64,000 bases of DNA from M0103 sp040386155 (GTDB taxonomy: Bacteria; Bacteroidota; Bacteroidia; Flavobacteriales_D; Crocinitomicaceae): contig JAZKFZ010000001.1 in the NCBI GenBank assembly GCA_040386155.1, positions 1 through 64,000 on the forward strand. Reading direction: 5' to 3'. The notes beneath the pieces are model-generated. The model made no database searches, was not told the DNA's origin, and saw nothing but the letters and a program-made list of their open reading frames with translations. Of the stretch, positions 31,385 through 40,791 are shown one piece after another. Each line of letters begins with the position of its first letter. Position 1 is the stretch's first letter. The translations under genes and the position numbers were made by a program.

Positions 31385-33970
31385 ATGAAGTACCTTGTTG
31401 TTCTATTTACCATCTTTCAGCTCTCGTGCGTCTTTGCACAAGTGAATGATAATTTCGATGATGGTGATTTTTCTACCAATCCAACTTGGGTGGGAGACGA
31501 CAGTGTTTTTACAATCGTTGATGTAGCGGGAGATTGGCAATTGCGTTCTAATAAAACACTTGTAAGTCAAAGCTATTACCTTTCAACCCCATCAACCGCT
31601 ATGGCAGATGCACAATGGGAGTTTTTTGTCAACTTACAATTCCAGACTTCAAGCGCTAACTTCGTTGATATTTTCCTTTCGTCCGACAATGCAATGCTAA
31701 CTGCCGCCGGGATCAATGGTTATTTTGTAAGAATTGGTGGCACCGCTGATGAAATTTGCTTGTACAAAAAAGTAGCAGGCGTGAACACTAAAATTATTGA
31801 CGGCCTCGACGGTATTACGAATAGCTCTGATAACACACTAAAAATTAAAGTCGTTCGCACAGCTGCTGGCGATTGGACACTTTCCAGAGATTTATCTGGC
31901 ACTGGGGCTAGCTTCACTTCCGAAGGAAGCATTAACGACCTTACGTTTACCACGTCGGCCCATTTTGGAATTGCTGTCACACACTCTACATTGAGTTTTA
32001 TCTTAAAGCATTTCTTTGACGACATCTATGTTGGACCAATAATTTTAGATACGCAGGCGCCTATGTTGTTAACGGTAACAGCAATTAGTGCCACTCAAAT
32101 CGATGTGCTTTTTAATGAAAACCTCAACCAACTTGCTGCAGAAGAACTAGGAAATTATGCCATTGCTCCTTTAACAGCAATTACGAACATTGTTTTAGAT
32201 GGTGTAAACCCAGCATTGGTGCACATTACTACTTCCACTCCTTTTATTAATGGTACCACCTACAATTTAACATGCAACAGTATAGAAGATTTGTCTGCCA
32301 ACATCGCTGGAATTCAAGATGCACTTTTTACTTATTTGGTAGCCGATGTTCCTGTGCTTGGAGATGTTATCGTTAATGAGTTTTTTCCAGACCCTAGTCC
32401 AAGCGTTGGACTTTCAGAAGGTGAATTCATAGAAATCTATAACCGAAGCAACAAATATTTCAACTTAAATGGCTGGAAAGTTGGCGATGGCACAAACTTC
32501 GGAACGGTGCAAAATGCATGGCTATTTCCAGGAGAATACAAAGTACTCACCACTAGTACTTATCTAGATTCATTTCCAAATACTGTAGGTGTTACGAGTT
32601 GGGCAGGATTGAACAATGCTGAAGATAGTCTAGTCTTTAAAACAGATCTTGATCTGCGTTTAGAGGCCTTTTTCTATACCGATGATTGGTATCAAGATGA
32701 TCTAAAAAAAGAGGGTGGCTATTCCTTAGAATTAATCAACCCTAACGATCCCTGTTCCGATTTTAGCAATTGGAAAGCGAGTAATGCCTTTACAGGTGGA
32801 ACACCATCAACAATCAACACGATTTATGACGCTACGCCAGATACACAAGCGCCAGCAGTAACGCTTTACAACCCCATTGCACCTAACTTCTTAGAGGTCT
32901 ATTTTAGTGAAGGAATGGATTCGTTGTCCCTGTCCAATGCACTTGTTACTATTGCACCAAATTTAACGATCAACAACACCTTCATTTTTGGAGAAATTCC
33001 AATGATGATGACCTTTCAATTCGTTGAAAACATCGCAACAAGTCAAACCTACTCCATTACCATCGAAAATGTGGCCGATTGCTGGTTGAATCAAACAGAT
33101 CTTTCTGGCAACTTCATTTTACCTTCAATACCAGATTCAGGAGATATCATCATCAATGAAATTCTATTTGATCCCTACACCGGAGGATCCGATTGGATTG
33201 AAGTGTACAATAACTCCAACAAAGTAATAAACCTTAAAAACTGGTCACTGGCTAATTTTGGAGATACTGCAATTGCTAACATCAAAACAATCACCAACAA
33301 TTATTTGATGAAGCCTTTTTCTTATGCAGTGATTGGTAAAGACTCTGTGCAGGTGAAACAAGCCTATCCTGTTGCCGTGCCTGGAACATTCTGCTACATC
33401 GATGCGCTGCCATCCTACAATAACGATTCTTCAACAGTGGTTTTACTTTACAATTCGGTGGTAATGGACAAAGTTGCTTATACAGATGAATGGCATTTCA
33501 AATTGTTAGATGTAACAGACGGCGTTTCCTTGGAACGCATTGAATTTACTCAACCTTCAAATAGTATAAACAACTGGCATTCAGCAGCCGAAGCAATTGG
33601 TTTTGCCACTCCTGGCAGTAAAAATTCACAGTTCAATTCAGCGCTGGCGAATGGTCAATTTAGCTTCACAAGCGAAACAATTTCTCCAGACAATGATGGT
33701 TATGAAGATATTTTACAAGTTTCATATGAAATGGAAACAATTGGAATGCTGGGTACGTTCACCATCTATGACGACAAAGGAAGACTAATTAGAGAATTGT
33801 TTAAAAATGAGTTACTTGCTTCACAAGGAACATTTTATTGGGATGGGGTGACAGATCAAAACACAAAAGCAAGTATTGGTCTATACGTAGCTGTTTTCGA
33901 AGCATTTGATATTAATGATGGAAAAGTCTTTGGTCAGAAAAAAGTGTTTGCTGTTGCTGGCAGGCTTTAA
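31385..33970 (+). CDS. Lamin-tail-domain surface protein
   Basis: This 861-aa exported protein starts MKYLVVLFTIFQLSCVFAQ (signal peptide). A lectin/laminin-like N-terminal region lies at about 20-220. A bacterial Ig-like (Big_5-type) domain at about 222-320 begins DTQAPMLLTVTAISATQIDV. A lamin-tail domain follows at about 325-470 (GDVIVNEFFPDPSP, FIEIYNRSNKYFNLNGWKVGD), then a second Ig-like domain and a second lamin-tail domain at about 585-740 (GDIIINEILFDPYTGGSDWIEVYNNSNK). The C-terminus is a FlgD-like/gliding-associated Ig fold (TISPDNDGYEDILQVSYEM) ending in KKVFAVAGRL. Probably a T9SS-exported adhesin or surface enzyme; the exact C-terminal sorting type is not clear. Confidence 0.83.
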   Translation: MKYLVVLFTIFQLSCVFAQVNDNFDDGDFSTNPTWVGDDSVFTIVDVAGDWQLRSNKTLVSQSYYLSTPSTAMADAQWEFFVNLQFQTSSANFVDIFLSSDNAMLTAAGINGYFVRIGGTADEICLYKKVAGVNTKIIDGLDGITNSSDNTLKIKVVRTAAGDWTLSRDLSGTGASFTSEGSINDLTFTTSAHFGIAVTHSTLSFILKHFFDDIYVGPIILDTQAPMLLTVTAISATQIDVLFNENLNQLAAEELGNYAIAPLTAITNIVLDGVNPALVHITTSTPFINGTTYNLTCNSIEDLSANIAGIQDALFTYLVADVPVLGDVIVNEFFPDPSPSVGLSEGEFIEIYNRSNKYFNLNGWKVGDGTNFGTVQNAWLFPGEYKVLTTSTYLDSFPNTVGVTSWAGLNNAEDSLVFKTDLDLRLEAFFYTDDWYQDDLKKEGGYSLELINPNDPCSDFSNWKASNAFTGGTPSTINTIYDATPDTQAPAVTLYNPIAPNFLEVYFSEGMDSLSLSNALVTIAPNLTINNTFIFGEIPMMMTFQFVENIATSQTYSITIENVADCWLNQTDLSGNFILPSIPDSGDIIINEILFDPYTGGSDWIEVYNNSNKVINLKNWSLANFGDTAIANIKTITNNYLMKPFSYAVIGKDSVQVKQAYPVAVPGTFCYIDALPSYNNDSSTVVLLYNSVVMDKVAYTDEWHFKLLDVTDGVSLERIEFTQPSNSINNWHSAAEAIGFATPGSKNSQFNSALANGQFSFTSETISPDNDGYEDILQVSYEMETIGMLGTFTIYDDKGRLIRELFKNELLASQGTFYWDGVTDQNTKASIGLYVAVFEAFDINDGKVFGQKKVFAVAGRL

Positions 33971-33983
33971 TGTTGTAGCTTTG
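33954..33983 (+). promoter_or_regulatory. Promoter of the small barrel gene
   Basis: TTG (33954-33956), 19-nt spacer, TAGCTTTG (33976-33983): a full match to the Bacteroidota TTG-N19-TAnnTTTG pattern. It overlaps the end of the lamin-tail gene and lies 24 nt before ATG 34008, fixing that start. Confidence 0.65.
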
Positions 33984-34007
33984 TCACTTACAATTAATCT
34001 AAACAAG

Positions 34008-34496
34008 ATGAAAACAATATTAATCATTTTGTGCATTACCTTTATGGGTATGGGCACAAGTTACAGTCAAAATTACAATACCGCTATAGGTATAAAAGGA
34101 GGTTACCCAACTTGGGGAGCTTTAAACGTTAAACATTTTTTTGGTGGTTCATCCAATGCTATTGAAGCAAGTCTTGGACTTGGTAATCGATTCCTTTGGG
34201 TGCAAGGAATGTACGAAAGAAACTATGCAATTGGGGCGGTTCCAGGGCTGGATTGGTACTGGGGCTTAGGAGCTGATGTAGGCTTTTGGACAGGAAACTA
34301 CCAATACTACCACCCAAGAAAAGAGAAGTATTATGGTGGCGCTTGGGGCGGACTGGATGCTGTAATTGGTCTTGAATACACTTTTGAAGCAATTCCATTA
34401 AATTTAGCCATAGATTTTGGACCAACACTTCGTTTGTTTCCATACCTAGGTGGTGGCTACAATGGTGGTTTCGCAATCCGGTATGCAATAAAATAA
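34008..34496 (+). CDS. Small outer-membrane beta-barrel-like protein
   Basis: This 162-aa protein has a signal peptide (MKTILIILCITFMGMGTSYSQ). The mature part alternates hydrophobic and Gly/aromatic residues (NAIEASLGLGNRFLWVQGMYE, WYWGLGADVGFWTGNYQYY, GGLDAVIGLEYTF). It ends in a strand LGGGYNGGFAIRYAIK, as in eight-stranded outer-membrane barrels. A loop is rich in Tyr/His/Lys (YYHPRKEKYYGG). No specific family recognised. The next gene begins 1 bp after its stop. Confidence 0.7.
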   Translation: MKTILIILCITFMGMGTSYSQNYNTAIGIKGGYPTWGALNVKHFFGGSSNAIEASLGLGNRFLWVQGMYERNYAIGAVPGLDWYWGLGADVGFWTGNYQYYHPRKEKYYGGAWGGLDAVIGLEYTFEAIPLNLAIDFGPTLRLFPYLGGGYNGGFAIRYAIK

Positions 34497-34497
34497 T

Positions 34498-35769
34498 ATG
34501 TTATCAGCAGGTGCAAAAGGATGGATTAAAAAGTATTTCAATTTAATTGATCTACAAGAAATTAATTTACCCAAGTACCTTACTGTTCCTGATGATGTAA
34601 GTGAAGAAGAATACATTCACGCTGTGTTAGGTAGAACAGGTATAAATTATGGTTTTGCCTCTCGCTTGCTTTATCTTGACAAAGACTTACAAAAAAAATG
34701 GACCTCTGAAGAAAAATTAAAAGTGCTTCTTTTTGAAGCACTTTTGTTTCTCTATCTTTTAAAAAACAAAGAGCTCAACGAACAAGATTTTCTTCAAAAG
34801 TTGATTGAATTTTATGGTGAAAAAACTAAAAAATCACTCTTTCAAAAAATCACTTCCTTTTCGAAAGCATCTACCAATGATATCGTAGAAGCACAATTTG
34901 CAGCACGTGTAGACATCAAAGCCAATTATTTGGAAAACTCCATGTGGGTGAACTACCTGAGTAATGTTCTCATTTACCTCGACGTTGTTCAATTTCAAAA
35001 TTTCTTGAATGGCAAAACAGAAAATGCGTATTTACAGCGCGAATCACTCGCCATGGAAGTGATGAAAACAATTGCCCTCACAGCCTATTCTGATAAAAAA
35101 ATTGAAAAGAAAGAACGTGAACTGTTTAAAGTGTTTCTCGCTTCTGCACATCTCTCCGACGAAAACCGGGCACAAGCAAAGGTGTGGTTTGAAGAAGGTG
35201 TTCTTGCTAAACAACAAAATTTTTCTACTCTAGAAAGTCAATTACTGAAACGTTACTTGATTGATCTTGCTGGACTTGTAATTCTTACTAACCATGAAGC
35301 TACTGAACAAGAACGAGCGTTTTTAGAAAATTTTAGTGAGAAACTTGGATTTACCGACAAAGAATTAGACGAGTCGCTGCTACTAACAGAACAGTTTATT
35401 ATCACCAATCAAGAAAAAATTCCATTTTTGCACAACTCCGGATCGATGGAGATAGTGTACAGTAGTCTTTCGAAACGGTGGGTAAAAATTCTTGGTAGAA
35501 ACAAAGATAAATTAGTGGTAGAATTGCAGCAAAGTAAAGAGTTGGTGCACTTGATTCGAAAATCGACCACCACTGAATTAAGCAAGGAAGAGAAGGAAAT
35601 GGTAAAAACGCAGTTCAAGGACATCGTAAAATCAATGCCTTCTTTAGCAATTTTCATGCTGCCAGGTGGATCACTTTTATTGCCCTTTATCTTGAAAATA
35701 ATCCCCGATCTTATACCATCAGCGTTCCGCGACAACGAAGTAAGCGATGAAAAGAATAGCACTCATTGA
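34498..35769 (+). CDS. LETM1-related biofilm-associated protein
   Basis: This 423-aa protein has a largely helical, charged body and a TerB-like middle (TIALTAYSDKKIEKKERELFKVFLAS, about 195-300). The C-terminal hydrophobic block AIFMLPGGSLLLPFILKIIPDLIPSAF is the hallmark of the LETM1-related family. In Flavobacteriia members of this family have been linked to biofilm formation; the mechanism is unknown, and mitochondrial LETM1 acts in cation exchange. It directly follows the small barrel gene and overlaps the next gene by 23 nt, so all three may share a transcript. Confidence 0.82.
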   Translation: MLSAGAKGWIKKYFNLIDLQEINLPKYLTVPDDVSEEEYIHAVLGRTGINYGFASRLLYLDKDLQKKWTSEEKLKVLLFEALLFLYLLKNKELNEQDFLQKLIEFYGEKTKKSLFQKITSFSKASTNDIVEAQFAARVDIKANYLENSMWVNYLSNVLIYLDVVQFQNFLNGKTENAYLQRESLAMEVMKTIALTAYSDKKIEKKERELFKVFLASAHLSDENRAQAKVWFEEGVLAKQQNFSTLESQLLKRYLIDLAGLVILTNHEATEQERAFLENFSEKLGFTDKELDESLLLTEQFIITNQEKIPFLHNSGSMEIVYSSLSKRWVKILGRNKDKLVVELQQSKELVHLIRKSTTTELSKEEKEMVKTQFKDIVKSMPSLAIFMLPGGSLLLPFILKIIPDLIPSAFRDNEVSDEKNSTH

Positions 35770-36811
35770 GTTTGGTGGCTCGCATGCCGAGTGTTTACTT
35801 TCGCAGTTTTTTGCACTAAAAAAAGCAAACTATCACATCACGTTTATAGGAACAAAGCAATTATGGGAACAAAATAAATCACTCCATTCCTATGCTGATG
35901 CTGTTCATTTTATTGAATTTGAAGGAAAGGCAATTGGTGACTTTAAAAAAGCATTGGCGCTCAATCGCTATCTGAAAGAGCACAACATTGAAATAGCAAT
36001 TTTCAACACAGCGCAAGGAGGACATGTGCGCAACATGTGCTTATTTGCTCCAAAATCAGTTGAATTCATTGGCATCATCCACACACTGAAAAAATTCAAG
36101 GGATCGTTCACCCAACAATTAATCACTCGGAAAATTAAGAAATACCTGGTGCTGAACGATTATTTCAAGGAAGCATTAAAAGATGAAAAAGGAGTTCAAA
36201 TTGAATCATTTTATCCTCTTCGTTTCCCGCACTTTAAGAAAACCGTGGTTAAAAATGAAGGGGAAATTTGGGTGACGATTATCGGTGGTGTGGAGAATCG
36301 GCGTAAAGATTTAATTGGATCCATTGCATTGATGAAGCAACTTCCATCAAACTTTCGGTTCATTTTTTTAGGGAAGAGTAATGCCAAGAATGAAGAAATT
36401 GCTGCATTTTTATCTATCCTTGAAAGTGAAAATTTAAACGAAAAAGTGAAAATTTTTAACAATTTTGTTCCAGAAGAAATCTTTGACGCCTACCTAAAAA
36501 ACACCGATTTCATTTGGCCAATGGTGCATCCAAACACCCCTAGTGCGGGCGAATATTTCAGAAACCAGATTCCTGGAGCAATCAATGTGGCCTTTTCCTA
36601 TAAAATTCCAATGTGGATTCATTCCGAATATGTAGAGTTGTGGGGAGATTTAAGGAATTCCGTTCATTATTCACTCGAAAACTTCCCTCTAAATTTTGAT
36701 TCCCTAGCAAAACAACAGCAAGAGGTAAAAGCGATAATGTTAGAGCAAGAAAAGTTCAAAAGTGAGTTTCAGGAGGAGAAGTTTAGGCAGTTTCTATCTT
36801 TAATGAAGTGA
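35747..36811 (+). CDS. Glycosyltransferase-like protein (GT-B fold)
   Basis: This 354-aa cytosolic protein has two Rossmann-like halves. The N-terminal half begins RIALIEFGGSHAECLLSQFF. The C-terminal half begins VTIIGGVENRRKDLIGSIAL, followed by FRFIFLGKSNAKNEEI and a sugar-nucleotide-site-like PMVHPNTPSAGEYFRNQIPGAINVAFSYKIP. This is the usual layout of GT-B glycosyltransferases, though the classical E-x7-E motif is not clear. It overlaps the LETM1-related gene by 23 nt. Its product could be a surface polysaccharide, which would fit the biofilm annotation of the neighbour (inference). Confidence 0.65.
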   Translation: MKRIALIEFGGSHAECLLSQFFALKKANYHITFIGTKQLWEQNKSLHSYADAVHFIEFEGKAIGDFKKALALNRYLKEHNIEIAIFNTAQGGHVRNMCLFAPKSVEFIGIIHTLKKFKGSFTQQLITRKIKKYLVLNDYFKEALKDEKGVQIESFYPLRFPHFKKTVVKNEGEIWVTIIGGVENRRKDLIGSIALMKQLPSNFRFIFLGKSNAKNEEIAAFLSILESENLNEKVKIFNNFVPEEIFDAYLKNTDFIWPMVHPNTPSAGEYFRNQIPGAINVAFSYKIPMWIHSEYVELWGDLRNSVHYSLENFPLNFDSLAKQQQEVKAIMLEQEKFKSEFQEEKFRQFLSLMK

Positions 36812-36880
36812 AATACAAAATTGATGCTTAAGAATTGAAGAAAAAAAGCTCTTTTACGGTGGTGAGGTGAGAAAAGTAGG

Positions 36881-36944
36881 CAAGTTTGAAAAATTACCAA
36901 CTGGTTGGTAATATTACCTACCGGTATCCAAGTTTGCAAACTTG
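36881..36944. repeat. Compound palindromic intergenic repeat
   Basis: CAAGTTTG (36881-36888) is followed by TTACCAA-CTGG-TTGGTAA (36894-36911), a TACCTACCGGTA dyad, and a perfect 16-bp palindrome CAAGTTTGCAAACTTG (36929-36944). The outer CAAGTTTG and CAAACTTG can pair around everything. It looks like a REP-type element between convergent genes. Confidence 0.6.
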
Positions 36945-36956
36945 CGCAAGAATACT

Positions 36957-38756
36957 TTAACCCCCTTTTGCGAAGTATTCAAAAACAAGTTTCCCTTTTG
37001 CTGTACCCAGAACGTTTATCAGCTCCTCTAAATTCGCCAATTCAATTGCTTTCATCGTCTTAAATGCTTTGAACAATTTTTCCTTGTTCTTTTCTCCTAT
37101 TCCAGGAACGTGATCAATGCTGGAAGTCAGTGAAGCCTTGCTTCGTTTATCACGATGATGTGTAATTCCAAAACGGTGTGCCTCGTTGCGCAATTGTTGA
37201 ATCACCTTCAAACTTTCGGAACGTTTATCGATGTAGATCGGCAAAGAATCGCCGGGAAAAAAGATTTCTTCCAAGCGCTTTGCAATTCCTACAATCGCCA
37301 CTTTCCCGCGCAAATTCAATTGCTCCAATGCCTTCAATGCCGCTCCCAATTGACCCTTTCCCCCATCAATCACAATTAACTGTGGCAAACTTTGCTCCTC
37401 ATCTAGCATCCGCTTGTATCTTCGATATACGACTTCTTCCATCGTAGCAAAATCATCAGGACCTTCCACGGTCTTCACATTAAAATGACGGTAATCTTTC
37501 TTGCTGGGTTTCGCATTTTTAAAAACAACACAGGCGGAAACAGCATTCGTTCCCTGAAAATTCGAGTTATCGAAACACTCTATGTGAATGGGAAGTTCTG
37601 TCAACCTAAAATCTTTTTGGATCTGCTCTAAAATGCGCTGGGTATGTCGCTCAGGGTCTTTGATTTTCTCTTGTTTGGTTTTATCAATACGGTAATACTT
37701 TGCGTTTCGCTGCGAGAGTTCAATTAGTTGTTTTTTATCACCGCGCGAAGGCACCGTAAATTTAATCCCTTCAATTTTTAAGTCCAAAGGCAACTCTACC
37801 AAGACTTCTGGAGAATCACTTAGATAACGCTCTCGCATTTCAGGAAGCAAATAACTGATTAACTCCTCCTTTGTTTCATCTAATTTTTTTTGAACCTCAG
37901 CCGTATAGGAATGGATAATTGATCCATTGTTGAGCACAAAATAATTGAAATACGCTGATTTATCATCATCAAGGATCGTTAAAACATCTACCTTGTGAAT
38001 GGAAGGAGAAACAATGGTTGATTTTGCCTGAAACTGTTCCAGCAATTGAAGTCGCTGTTTCATTTCATTAGCAAGTTCATACGCCTGTTTCTGAGCATGT
38101 TCGTTCATTTTTTCCTTTACAAAACGAATAACAGAAGAAATATTTCCTTTCAACAAATGTTCTATTTGCCTGAAATTCTCGTCGTAACTTTCCTTTGATT
38201 GTTGTTCCACACAAGGACCTAAACAATTTCCAATATGATACTCTAAACACACTTTAAATTTCTTTTCCTTTATTTTCTGCGGCTGTAGATCGAGGGAGCA
38301 AGTACGAGGTAAATACAACTCACGAATTAGCGACAACAAAGTTTGCATCACACGCACATTAGCATAAGGACCATAATATTTTGATTGGTCATGTAGGCGT
38401 TGGCGTGTTTGGAAAATCCGTGGGAAAGGCTCATTTTTGATGCAAATCCATGGATAGGTTTTGTCATCTTTCAGCGCAATATTATACTTCGGCTGGTACT
38501 TTTTAATTAAGCTATTTTCGAGAAATAAGGCATCTGCTTCGGTATCTACCACAATATAGCGCAAGGAAACAATTTGCCGCACGAGAATTGCCGTTTTTGC
38601 ATTCTCATGCGTTTTTGAAAAATAAGAACTCACCCGTTTTTTAAGGTTTTTCGCCTTCCCAACGTAGATAATTTTCTCATTGGCATCAAAGTACTGATAC
38701 ACACCAGGTTTTTCTGGTAAGGCTTTCACCTGAAGCGACAAATCCTCTTTCGTCAT
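36957..38756 (-). CDS. uvrC: Excinuclease ABC subunit C
   Basis: This 599-aa protein makes the dual incisions of nucleotide excision repair with UvrA and UvrB. The GIY-YIG 3' nuclease is at about 12-90 (KPGVYQYFDANEKIIYVGKAKNLKKRVSSYF). A Cys-rich stretch follows (CLEYHIGNCLGPCVEQ, about 160-176), then the UVR domain at about 200-235. The RNase-H-like 5' nuclease spans about 370-535, with VSACVVFKN and VIDGGKGQL. The C-terminal helix-hairpin-helix contains IDHVPGIGEKNKEKL. Length is normal. A TATTTTTG promoter box ends 4 nt before the ATG. Confidence 0.96.
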   Translation of the reverse strand: MTKEDLSLQVKALPEKPGVYQYFDANEKIIYVGKAKNLKKRVSSYFSKTHENAKTAILVRQIVSLRYIVVDTEADALFLENSLIKKYQPKYNIALKDDKTYPWICIKNEPFPRIFQTRQRLHDQSKYYGPYANVRVMQTLLSLIRELYLPRTCSLDLQPQKIKEKKFKVCLEYHIGNCLGPCVEQQSKESYDENFRQIEHLLKGNISSVIRFVKEKMNEHAQKQAYELANEMKQRLQLLEQFQAKSTIVSPSIHKVDVLTILDDDKSAYFNYFVLNNGSIIHSYTAEVQKKLDETKEELISYLLPEMRERYLSDSPEVLVELPLDLKIEGIKFTVPSRGDKKQLIELSQRNAKYYRIDKTKQEKIKDPERHTQRILEQIQKDFRLTELPIHIECFDNSNFQGTNAVSACVVFKNAKPSKKDYRHFNVKTVEGPDDFATMEEVVYRRYKRMLDEEQSLPQLIVIDGGKGQLGAALKALEQLNLRGKVAIVGIAKRLEEIFFPGDSLPIYIDKRSESLKVIQQLRNEAHRFGITHHRDKRSKASLTSSIDHVPGIGEKNKEKLFKAFKTMKAIELANLEELINVLGTAKGKLVFEYFAKGG

Positions 38757-38760
38757 ACCA

Positions 38761-38768
38761 CAAAAATA
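38761..38768 (-). promoter_or_regulatory. -7 box of uvrC
   Basis: On the minus strand TATTTTTG is followed by TGGT and the ATG at 38756. The 4-nt gap predicts a leaderless transcript. Confidence 0.55.
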
Positions 38769-38807
38769 AGGTATTCAGCTATTGATTACACTAAATAAAA
38801 CGGAGAT

Positions 38808-39770
38808 TTATTTTCCAATAATATCGTACAATTCAGAAAGATTTGGCGAAATAATGATTTCAATTCTTCTGTTCTTCGCTTTATCAGTAGGGTCTACTGG
38901 ATGGTATTCTGAACGTCCGCCGGCCATCAATTGCTTCGGATCCATTTTTGAATTTGTTAGCATAATATCAATCACCGATGTAGCGCGTAAAACCGACAAT
39001 TCCCAGTTATTTTTTGGATGAGCAGCTACGTTTAGCTTATCAGTATCGGTGTGTCCTTCCACAATGATTTCCAAATCCTTTTCGTTTTCTAGCACTTTCC
39101 CTAATTCAATCAAGGCTTTTTTTCCATTCGCTTCCACGGTTGTGCTACCAGTTGCAAAAAGTAGTTTTGCCTCCATGCTCACGTAAATCTTCCCGTTTTT
39201 GTTGACAACAGTTAAACCTTGCGATTCAAATCCTTTCAAGGCATTCGCCACTTTAGTTTTTAGTGCTTTACTTGCTTCTTCTTGTCGACGCATCATTTCT
39301 TCCAATTCATTTACACGCTGTTCTCGTTCAGACAACAATTGCTGTTTAGAATTCAACTCTACTTCCATGGAAGAAAGCGCTTCTTCTTTTCGCTTCAATT
39401 CTAAAATCTTCGCTTCAAGATCTGATTGTAAGTCAAATGTTTCCTTTTTTGTTGATTTACTGTATTTCTCGTACGCCGATTCTAGTGATGCCAGTTGCGC
39501 TGAACTTTTATCGTACTCCACTTGCAAAAGGCGAAACTTATTTCCCAATTCGCTTGTGTCACTTTTCAAGGCTGTTAATTCCTTTTGAGCGATGGCCAAT
39601 TTACTAGCATAATCTTTTGATGACCCTTCGTAATTAATAGCATCTGTTTTGTACTTCGCCAATTCATCGCTACACAATTTTTCCTTCTCAACTAATTCGT
39701 TGTACTTTTTTACAGGAACACATCCTTGCGCCAAAATCCCCACTGCCAACATCATCATCAATTTCTTCAT
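38808..39770 (-). CDS. OmpA family lipoprotein with coiled coil
   Basis: From ATG 39770 (MKKLMMMLAVGILAQGCVPV) this is a 320-aa lipoprotein with Cys-17. Residues about 30-190 form a long coiled coil (LEAKILELKRKEEALSSMEV, LSEREQRVNELEEMMRRQEE). The C-terminal OmpA domain at about 200-315 binds peptidoglycan: LFATGSTTVEANGKKALIELG, IIVEGHTDTDKLN and DKAKNRRIEIIISP. It should tether the outer membrane to the wall across the periplasm. It lies downstream of the PorP/SprF gene on the same strand; OmpA proteins and PorP/SprF often work together in T9SS-linked gliding modules. Confidence 0.88.
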   Translation of the reverse strand: MKKLMMMLAVGILAQGCVPVKKYNELVEKEKLCSDELAKYKTDAINYEGSSKDYASKLAIAQKELTALKSDTSELGNKFRLLQVEYDKSSAQLASLESAYEKYSKSTKKETFDLQSDLEAKILELKRKEEALSSMEVELNSKQQLLSEREQRVNELEEMMRRQEEASKALKTKVANALKGFESQGLTVVNKNGKIYVSMEAKLLFATGSTTVEANGKKALIELGKVLENEKDLEIIVEGHTDTDKLNVAAHPKNNWELSVLRATSVIDIMLTNSKMDPKQLMAGGRSEYHPVDPTDKAKNRRIEIIISPNLSELYDIIGK

Positions 39771-39867
39771 CTTTCTATGTATTTCTACAAATTTCCTAAA
39801 AACGAACACTCAAAAAATGCCCTTAATTAGGACTTTTGAACATTAGAAATTGTATAAAGTTAAAGCC

Positions 39868-40791
39868 TTAGAAAAGGGAGCCGTGATAGGTAGCGGTATT
39901 TTCAATCCGTCTGGTGGTAAAAGCCAGGGAAACTTCGTGCGATCCTGCGTGTGCACCGCGAAGGGAAGAAATACCTATATCGTAGGAATAATAGACTGAA
40001 AATCGCTGTTTAATCTTAAATCCTGCGAAAATAGCAATTGCATCATTATTTCGGTAAGCAATTCCCGCTTGTACTTTTTGACTGAAATCGAACATTGCTT
40101 GCAAGTCAATTGCCACTGGACCACGTGGTGGAATTTTGACTAAAACTGCTGGTAAAAATCGAATATTATCGCTAAAATTCATTTTGTAACCCACTTGCAC
40201 AGAGGTGTGAAATCTAAATTTTGAATCATTGCCAAGTCCATCCCATTTCCATGGAATCAATTGATTCAAGGTAACTCCAGCATAATAATTTCTACCTGCC
40301 CACAATGCTCCAAAAGAAGCATCTGGTGCTAAAACAACTGCTTCACGAAGAACAGCTGGATCATCATCTACCGTTGTTGCAGAGGCGTGATTAAAGCCCA
40401 TTTGTAGGATTCCTGCATAAATACCAAAGGAAAGTCGCGTTTGTTCGTTGATAACAAAATGGGGAGCATAGCCAAAATTTACTCTATTGGTATTGAATTG
40501 ACCGATTTGATCAGCTTCAAAGCGAACGCCTATACCGTGTTTTGATTCAAAGTATTTTTTTTGGCGTTTATCGAGTTGCAAACTAAAAGCAAACCCACCA
40601 CTTCGAGGTGCTCCCTCTAATCCTACCCATTGAAAACGATACAAACTGTGCATTTCCAGTCCTTTCTCAATCCCAAGATGCGCAGGATTTATCATTACCG
40701 AGTGTTGCGCCCATTGCGAATACTGCGTCATTTGCTGACCAAAAAGTACTTGATTGCACCCCAATAATAGTATGACGATTAACAACCTCAT
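39868..40791 (-). CDS. PorP/SprF family type IX secretion outer-membrane protein
   Basis: This 307-aa protein starts with a signal peptide (VLFGQQ). The family opening is MTQYSQWAQHSVMINPAHLGIEKGLEMHSLYRFQW. Further typical segments are FGYAPHFVINEQTRLSFGIYAGI and YSYDIGISSLRGAHAGSHEVSLAF. PorP/SprF barrels are needed for secretion or surface attachment of specific type-B T9SS cargo. Here the upstream gene, overlapping by ATGA, encodes exactly such a cargo, so the two are a matched pair. The gene ends 97 bp before the OmpA lipoprotein gene. Confidence 0.93.
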   Translation of the reverse strand: MRLLIVILLLGCNQVLFGQQMTQYSQWAQHSVMINPAHLGIEKGLEMHSLYRFQWVGLEGAPRSGGFAFSLQLDKRQKKYFESKHGIGVRFEADQIGQFNTNRVNFGYAPHFVINEQTRLSFGIYAGILQMGFNHASATTVDDDPAVLREAVVLAPDASFGALWAGRNYYAGVTLNQLIPWKWDGLGNDSKFRFHTSVQVGYKMNFSDNIRFLPAVLVKIPPRGPVAIDLQAMFDFSQKVQAGIAYRNNDAIAIFAGFKIKQRFSVYYSYDIGISSLRGAHAGSHEVSLAFTTRRIENTATYHGSLF

